Translations under genes and position numbers: made by a program | From: Novosphingobium sp. UBA1948 | Lineage (GTDB): Bacteria > Pseudomonadota > Alphaproteobacteria > Sphingomonadales > Sphingomonadaceae | Length of the DNA: 8,597 bases | Direction: 5' to 3' | Assembly: GCA_002336765.1 (NCBI GenBank) | Contig: DDES01000195.1 | Span: forward strand, 1 to 8,597 | The notes under the pieces: generated by a model | What the model saw: the letters and a program-made list of their open reading frames with translations, nothing else | What the model was told of the DNA's origin: nothing | The model's database searches: none | Part shown: one piece after another, positions 6,439 through 8,597 of the stretch | Layout of the letters: each line of letters starts with the position of its first letter | How positions within the stretch are numbered: position 1 is the stretch's first letter

Positions 6439-6480
6439 AAAAAAGGCGCCGCAGGATCATGCCTTGCGCGCTGCGGCGCC
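6439..6480 (-). terminator. Intrinsic terminator of proC overlapping its coding end
   Basis: On the minus strand GGCGCCGCAG (6480-6471) lies inside the last codons of proC and pairs perfectly with CTGCGGCGCC (6454-6445) beyond the stop codon. The 10-bp stem is followed directly by six T (6444-6439). The 16-nt loop holds the stop codon. A downstream GCGCCGC (6438-6432) can pair with the second arm instead, around the T run. Confidence 0.8.
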
Positions 6481-7296
6481 CATTTCGGCGTTGCGATCGC
6501 GCGCGGCTGTCATCGTCGCCAGCACCAGCTGCATCAACGCGCTATCGGCATCCAGCACATCCAGCCCCGCCTGTGTCGAGCCGCCGGGCGAGGCCACCCG
6601 TCGCGCCAGTTCGGCAGGCGGATAGGGCGATGCTGAAGCCAGTGCCGCCGCGCCTTCCACCGTCGCCAGCGCCAGACGTAACGACTGCGCCTCATCAAGC
6701 CCCAGCGCCGCGCCGCCCGAGGCCAGCGCATCGATGAAGCGATAGACAAAGCCCGGGCCACAACCGGCCAGCGCCGTCACCGCATCAAACAAATCCTCGC
6801 CCACCCATTCGGGCGCACCCAAAGCGCCAAGGAAAGCCATCGCCACCGCGCGCTCCTCGTGGCCCAAGCCGCTGGCCACCACGCCCATCGGCGATTTGCC
6901 GACGGCCGCCGCCAGATTGGGCATGACACGGATAATCGCCCGGGCATCGGGAAAACGCGCCTGCAAACTGGCCAGTTCCACACCGGCCAGAATCGAGAGC
7001 ACCACCGTATCCGGCCCTGCCAGCGCCGTCAGCGTGCCCGCCACATTGTCGAGCATCTGCGGCTTGACGCCCAGCAGCATCAGGTCGAACACCCGCCCCT
7101 CGGGCAGCGCGCGCAGCAGCTCAACTCCCTCGGGCGCAGCCTCCAGCGCGGGATCGACCACCGTAAAGCGCTCCGCCGCAACACCTGCGCGCAGCCATCC
7201 GGCCAGCATCGCGCCGCCCATATTGCCACAGCCGATCATCAGAACTGTCGCGGGCCATGCCGGAACTGGGGTCGGAATTGTGGCCGGAATGCTCAT
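6457..7296 (-). CDS. proC: Pyrroline-5-carboxylate reductase
   Basis: A 279-residue cytoplasmic enzyme (EC 1.5.1.2) that reduces pyrroline-5-carboxylate to proline with NAD(P)H, the last step of proline synthesis. The dinucleotide loop IGCGNMGGAML is at residues 21-31, GVKPQ at 77-81, SILAGV at 101-106 and RVMPN at 123-127. The C-terminal dimerisation domain carries ALAGCGPGFVYRFIDAL (175-191) and the substrate-site motif ASPGGSTQAGLDVL (236-249). The length is typical. The ATG at 7296 gives the usual short extension before the Rossmann fold. The in-frame ATG at 7440 would overlap the YbjN gene by 143 nt. It starts one nucleotide after the YbjN stop, so the pair is an operon with likely coupled translation. 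Its terminator stem is built from its own final codons. Confidence 0.96.
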   Translation of the reverse strand: MSIPATIPTPVPAWPATVLMIGCGNMGGAMLAGWLRAGVAAERFTVVDPALEAAPEGVELLRALPEGRVFDLMLLGVKPQMLDNVAGTLTALAGPDTVVLSILAGVELASLQARFPDARAIIRVMPNLAAAVGKSPMGVVASGLGHEERAVAMAFLGALGAPEWVGEDLFDAVTALAGCGPGFVYRFIDALASGGAALGLDEAQSLRLALATVEGAAALASASPYPPAELARRVASPGGSTQAGLDVLDADSALMQLVLATMTAARDRNAEMGAAARKA

Positions 7297-7297
7297 C

Positions 7298-7807
7298 TCA
7301 CGCTTCCCCTGCCGCATCGACCAGCGCGCTGGCCAAAGCCTCCTGCGGGCTCTTGTCGCCCCACAGGATGAACTGGAACGCGGGATAGAAACGGTCGCAT
7401 TCCTCCACCGCCACTTCCACCAGCATCTGCGCCTGACCAAGGCTCAGCAAGCCATCGTCGCCCAGCAACAGGCCGTGGCGATAGAGCAGCATGGCATTGT
7501 TCGACCACACATCGAAATGACCGAGCCACAACTGTTCGTTGATCAGGCCGAGCACCTCGAACATAGCGGAACGCTTGTCATCAGGCACGCGGATGTCGGG
7601 CAGGCACAGCAATTGCAGGACATTGTCCTCGGCCCGCCACACCGCGCGCAGCTGATAGGTGGCCCAGCTGCCCTGCACCTCGCCGGTGATCTCGTCATCC
7701 GAAACAAACTCATGCGCCCAGCCGCGAGCCTCGAACAATTGGGCCAGCATTTCGACCGGCGCACAATCCTCGTGCCGTCCGAAATCGCCCTCACCCGTTC
7801 TCATCAT
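7298..7807 (-). CDS. YbjN domain-containing protein
   Basis: A 169-residue soluble protein of the YbjN family, sometimes called a sensory transduction regulator; the molecular function is not established. The fold resembles type III secretion chaperone-like domains in related structures, which is family knowledge. Visible family features are EMLAQLFEARGW (19-30) in the first helix, the LPDIRVP strand/turn (69-75), GHFDVWSNNAMLLYRHGLLL (96-115) in the central sheet, and the closing WGDKSPQEAL (149-158), close to the WGGKSPEEAL of alphaproteobacterial members. Two adjacent ATG codons are possible (7807 and 7804); AGGTG lies 5 and 8 nt before them, and I took the first. A longer start at 8041 would cross the SPOR terminator and is rejected. 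It is placed 1 nt before proC, a pairing I recall from other Sphingomonadales. Its link to proline synthesis is unknown. Confidence 0.88.
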   Translation of the reverse strand: MMRTGEGDFGRHEDCAPVEMLAQLFEARGWAHEFVSDDEITGEVQGSWATYQLRAVWRAEDNVLQLLCLPDIRVPDDKRSAMFEVLGLINEQLWLGHFDVWSNNAMLLYRHGLLLGDDGLLSLGQAQMLVEVAVEECDRFYPAFQFILWGDKSPQEALASALVDAAGEA

Positions 7808-7918
7808 TCGCACACCTGATACCGGCGGGTCGCAAAATGCCCCGACTTTCCGTGGCGCTTGGATGCGCGAGGCAGGGCGCGTCGCACAAGCTCCGGTTAA
7901 CGCTGACCTGCGCATAAC

Positions 7919-7947
7919 CCTATAAGCCTGTTCACAGCCTGTGGAAA
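7919..7947 (-). promoter_or_regulatory. Tentative promoter of the YbjN-proC operon
   Basis: On the minus strand TTTCCA (7942-7947, four of six to -35) precedes TATAGG (7919-7924, four of six to -10) by 17 nt. The leader would be about 105 nt. The -35 box overlaps the T tract of the SPOR terminator and a DnaA-box-like TGTGGAAAA (7940-7948). The match is modest, and no better candidate was seen in the 145-nt gap. Confidence 0.3.
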
Positions 7948-7994
7948 AGAACAATACCAAGGCTCGCGGGCTGGGGACCGCGAACCTTGGTATT
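7945..7994 (-). terminator. Strong intrinsic terminator of the SPOR-domain gene
   Basis: AATACCAAGG and CCTTGGTATT (plus-strand 7953-7962 and 7985-7994) form a 10-bp outer stem. It continues through a G-U, a U-A and five G-C pairs to a 17-bp helix with an 8-nt loop. GTTCTTTT follows on the minus strand (7952-7945). The stem includes two bases of the gene's TAA stop codon. Confidence 0.9.
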
Positions 7995-8597
7995 ACTTGC
8001 CGCCCACCGGATCGACCGCCTGTCCCTCGGGGCTGATCCACATATAGGCGCCCTCCTGCCCTGCCTTCTTCAGCTTGGCCACATAGGCCTTGGCCTCGGC
8101 CTCGTCGTCAAACGGGCCGGTCAGCAGGCGGTTGGTGCGCCCCTGTTCCGAGGTGAAGGGCTTGCGGCCCTTGAACAGTTCCGGCTCCTCGCGGTTGAGC
8201 TTGCGCCAGTCGAAGGGCATTTTGTCGACATCGCGGCCCACCCCGATCTGTACCCAGATGCGGCTCGGATGCTTGGGCGGCAAGGGCTTGGGAGGCTCCT
8301 TGGGCGCGGGGCGCGGGGCACTGATCTTGCGGATATCCACCGCACCCGCCGCCGGAGTGGCCGCCGTGGAGGCCTTGCCGAAATCCTGAAACAGCTCGGA
8401 AAAGCTCGGCTTTTTAGCCGGCACGGAAGGCGTCTGGACCACGGCTTTGACCGGCTCTGGCGCGCGCTTGACCGGCTCGGGCATGGGCGCAACCGGTTCG
8501 GGTGAAGGCTTGCCCAACTCGGGCGCGGCCGGCTCCGGCGCAGGAAGAGCGGGCTGCGGCGCGGGTTCCGGCTGAGGACCAGCCACCGCCGGTGCCG
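7993..8597 (-). CDS. SPOR-domain protein with proline-rich linker (partial)
   Basis: The last 200 codons of a gene that stays open to the right edge; the GTG at 8586 is not taken as the start because the frame continues upstream. About the first 110 visible residues are a Pro/Ala/Glu-rich, disordered linker with PEPV repeats, plus a short helix-like SFSELFQDFGKA. The final part (about 8017-8265) is a SPOR domain: RIWVQIGVGRDVD, then a Lys/Arg-rich middle, then NRLLTGPFDDEAEAKAYVAKLKKAG and a closing YMWISPEGQ. SPOR domains bind denuded septal peptidoglycan, so the protein probably acts in the periplasm at the division site. In relatives the N-terminus carries a signal or TPR repeats, but that part is outside the window. 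It ends in a strong terminator and is separate from YbjN-proC. Confidence 0.85.
   Translation of the reverse strand, partial: APAVAGPQPEPAPQPALPAPEPAAPELGKPSPEPVAPMPEPVKRAPEPVKAVVQTPSVPAKKPSFSELFQDFGKASTAATPAAGAVDIRKISAPRPAPKEPPKPLPPKHPSRIWVQIGVGRDVDKMPFDWRKLNREEPELFKGRKPFTSEQGRTNRLLTGPFDDEAEAKAYVAKLKKAGQEGAYMWISPEGQAVDPVGGK
8450..8502 (-). repeat. 21-bp tandem repeat in the SPOR linker
   Basis: ACCGGCTCTGG (8450), ACCGGCTCGGG (8471) and ACCGGTTCGGG (8492) recur at exact 21-nt spacing on the plus strand. On the coding strand they encode three seven-residue units beginning PEPV (PEPVAPM, PEPVKRA, PEPVKAV). The unit looks like a tandem duplication within the disordered linker and could vary in copy number between strains. 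Confidence 0.7.

Noticed and set aside
6896..7819. Plus-strand 307-codon open frame opposite proC and the YbjN gene
   Set aside because: It spans two genuine genes and their junction, which a real gene would be unlikely to do; composition is shadow-like.

Overview
The window reads as ordinary, well-kept chromosome of a high-GC alphaproteobacterium, most likely a member of the Sphingomonadales (Novosphingobium/Sphingobium-like). This is inferred from the protein sequences (ObgE, the BI-1 family protein, the DUF934/CysH pair, the YbjN-ProC pair) and from strongly GC-biased codon third positions. No mobile element, CRISPR array or phage gene is visible. Coding density is high and almost everything left of the window centre and to its right is on the minus strand, apart from the first 1.3 kb.

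Layout. Positions 1-1290 (+) are the 3' end of an assimilatory sulfate reduction operon: the last codons of a sulfite/nitrite reductase (cysI-like), a DUF934 protein and an adenylylsulfate-type CysH, all joined by short overlaps (8 and 4 nt). It meets a convergent minus-strand operon, obgE-proB-SDR (4457 down to 1300). There the ribosome-associated GTPase ObgE and glutamate 5-kinase ProB are followed by an extended SDR epimerase whose start codon overlaps the proB stop. Upstream of obgE lie a strong terminator (4499-4529) and tRNA-Ala(CGC) (4546-4621). Next comes an intergenic stretch of about 100 nt (4637-4739) that can fold into a closed multi-hairpin structure, then an unrecognised lipoprotein with an 11-proline run (4741-5430). 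A BI-1/YccA membrane protein (5574-6308) follows, with tandem 3' hairpins and its own candidate promoter. Then come proC (6457-7296) tightly coupled to a YbjN-domain gene (7298-7807), and finally the C-terminal part of a proline-rich SPOR-domain protein that runs off the right edge (7993-8597).

How the genes work together. CysI and CysH carry out successive reductions of sulfate assimilation. ProB and ProC are the first and last enzymes of proline synthesis from glutamate; proA is not in the window, and the SDR gene sits where many relatives have proA. The remaining genes are cell-envelope or housekeeping functions with no evident shared pathway. I see no clear novel multi-gene system. The most interesting unexplained items are the folded 103-nt element between the lipoprotein and the tRNA gene, the orphan poly-proline lipoprotein, the proB-SDR coupling, and the proC terminator built partly from coding sequence.
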